DNA of 5,588 nucleotides from DASUAO01 sp046484625 (GTDB lineage Bacteria > Actinomycetota > Acidimicrobiia > IMCC26256 > PALSA-555): positions 1 through 5,588 of the forward strand of contig JAWOIO010000168.1 in NCBI GenBank assembly GCA_046484625.1. The letters run 5' to 3'. Positions within the stretch are counted from its first letter, which is position 1, and each line of letters begins with the position of its first letter. This document shows positions 5,313-5,588 of this stretch, in pieces. The position numbers and the translations under genes are program-made. The notes beneath the pieces are model-generated. The model was not told the origin of the DNA. It searched no databases and saw only the letters and a program-made list of their open reading frames with translations.

Positions 5313-5588
5313 CAGGTAGGCCAGGGTGAGGCCGATGACGGTCAGGACGGGCACGAGGGCGTTGCGCAGAGCCAGGCGGCTGACGATGAGCCGTTCGCTC
5401 AGGCCATAGGCGCGGGCGGTGCGGATGAAGTCCTTGCCCAGCGATTCCAGCATCGACGAGCGCGTCATGCGTGCGATGAGACCGATGGGATACGCGGCCA
5501 GGGTGATGGCCGGCAGGATGAGGTGCCAGGCGACATCGACGAGGGCGACCCAGTTGCCGCTGATGGCGGCGTCCACGAGATATACCCC
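5310..5588 (-). CDS. DppB-type peptide/nickel ABC transporter permease, internal fragment
   Basis: About 92 codons from the interior of an inner-membrane permease of the DppB/OppB type, which is usually about 310-330 residues long. The frame enters from the right edge (reading GVYLVDAAISGNW) and continues through HLILPAITLAAYPIGLIARM, a membrane segment with the family's HLxLPAxTL opening. It then reads FIRTARAYGLSERLIVSRLA, the cytoplasmic EAA-type loop that docks on the ATPase subunits, and LRNALVPVLTVIGLTLAYL, the next helix. There it stops matching: a typical DppB would continue with a short Gly/Ala turn and a VE-x-(I/V)-F motif, but the frame instead runs antisense through the exporter gene. 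The fragment therefore lacks both ends, the first because of the window edge and the second because of the junction near 5310. The GTG at 5576 is an internal valine, not a start. No partner permease, ATPase or binding-protein gene is present. Codon use (TAT, GAA, AGC) differs from the adjoining exporter. Confidence 0.85.

Noticed and set aside
3663..5576. A 637-codon minus-strand open frame that begins like an ABC permease
   Set aside because: Only the first ~88 residues are permease. After position 5310 the frame is antisense of the MFS exporter and is an Arg/Glu/Asp-rich low-complexity translation, as expected from the complement of GC-rich coding DNA. It is a product of the junction, not a fusion protein.
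5313..5588. Possible 92-residue C-terminal extension of the MFS exporter
   Set aside because: The frame stays open to the edge, but the residues are a hydrophilic translation of the antisense of a clear DppB segment. DHA2 exporters end soon after the last helix, so the extension is an effect of the junction.
1..5588. Search for tRNA, rRNA, CRISPR arrays, insertion sequences, riboswitches or phage and defence genes
   Set aside because: No tRNA cloverleaf with a recognisable T-loop, no rRNA core sequence, no regularly spaced direct repeats, and no transposase, integrase or nuclease motif was seen by eye. Gaps between genes are all under 70 bp, leaving little room for a riboswitch.

Overview
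The window is about 70% GC by eye. Coding is dense, with short intergenic gaps, GTG starts, and apparently leaderless genes behind TAnnnT -10 boxes. A family 5 (UdgB-type) uracil-DNA glycosylase is also present. Together these suggest a high-GC actinomycete, probably an environmental lineage known from metagenomes. This assignment is an inference; no rRNA or other marker is present to settle it.

Layout of the first 3.8 kb. The left edge holds the last 75 codons of a glycerophosphodiester phosphodiesterase (+). It converges on a diacylglycerol/lipid kinase-like gene (-), with a near-perfect hairpin in the 56-bp gap. The kinase gene is divergent from a UdgB uracil-DNA glycosylase (+) across 28 bp. 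The glycosylase gene converges on a TauE/SafE (TSUP) membrane permease (-), again with a GC-rich hairpin in the gap. The permease gene is divergent from a dihydrodipicolinate synthase/N-acetylneuraminate lyase-family gene (+). That 25-bp gap is centred on a perfect palindrome that supplies a -10 box to each strand. A 14-TM DHA2-type MFS exporter (+) follows in the same direction, 19-22 bp downstream, behind a Shine-Dalgarno sequence.

Right end. Near position 5310 the sequence changes identity abruptly. The exporter loses its last few residues, and the remaining ~276 bases encode, on the other strand, an internal segment of a DppB-type peptide ABC-transporter permease. That permease is cut in mid-domain at the same point. 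No stop codon, insertion sequence or terminator separates the two genes, and codon choice differs across the point. A chimeric assembly or a rearrangement breakpoint is the likeliest explanation, so the last ~280 bases should not be read as native context.

The genes look like ordinary housekeeping and accessory functions (lipid metabolism, DNA repair, transport, an aldolase-family enzyme). I found no convincing new multi-gene system. The most interesting items are the compact symmetric promoter at 2868-2877, the consistent leaderless arrangement of first genes, and the junction near 5310.
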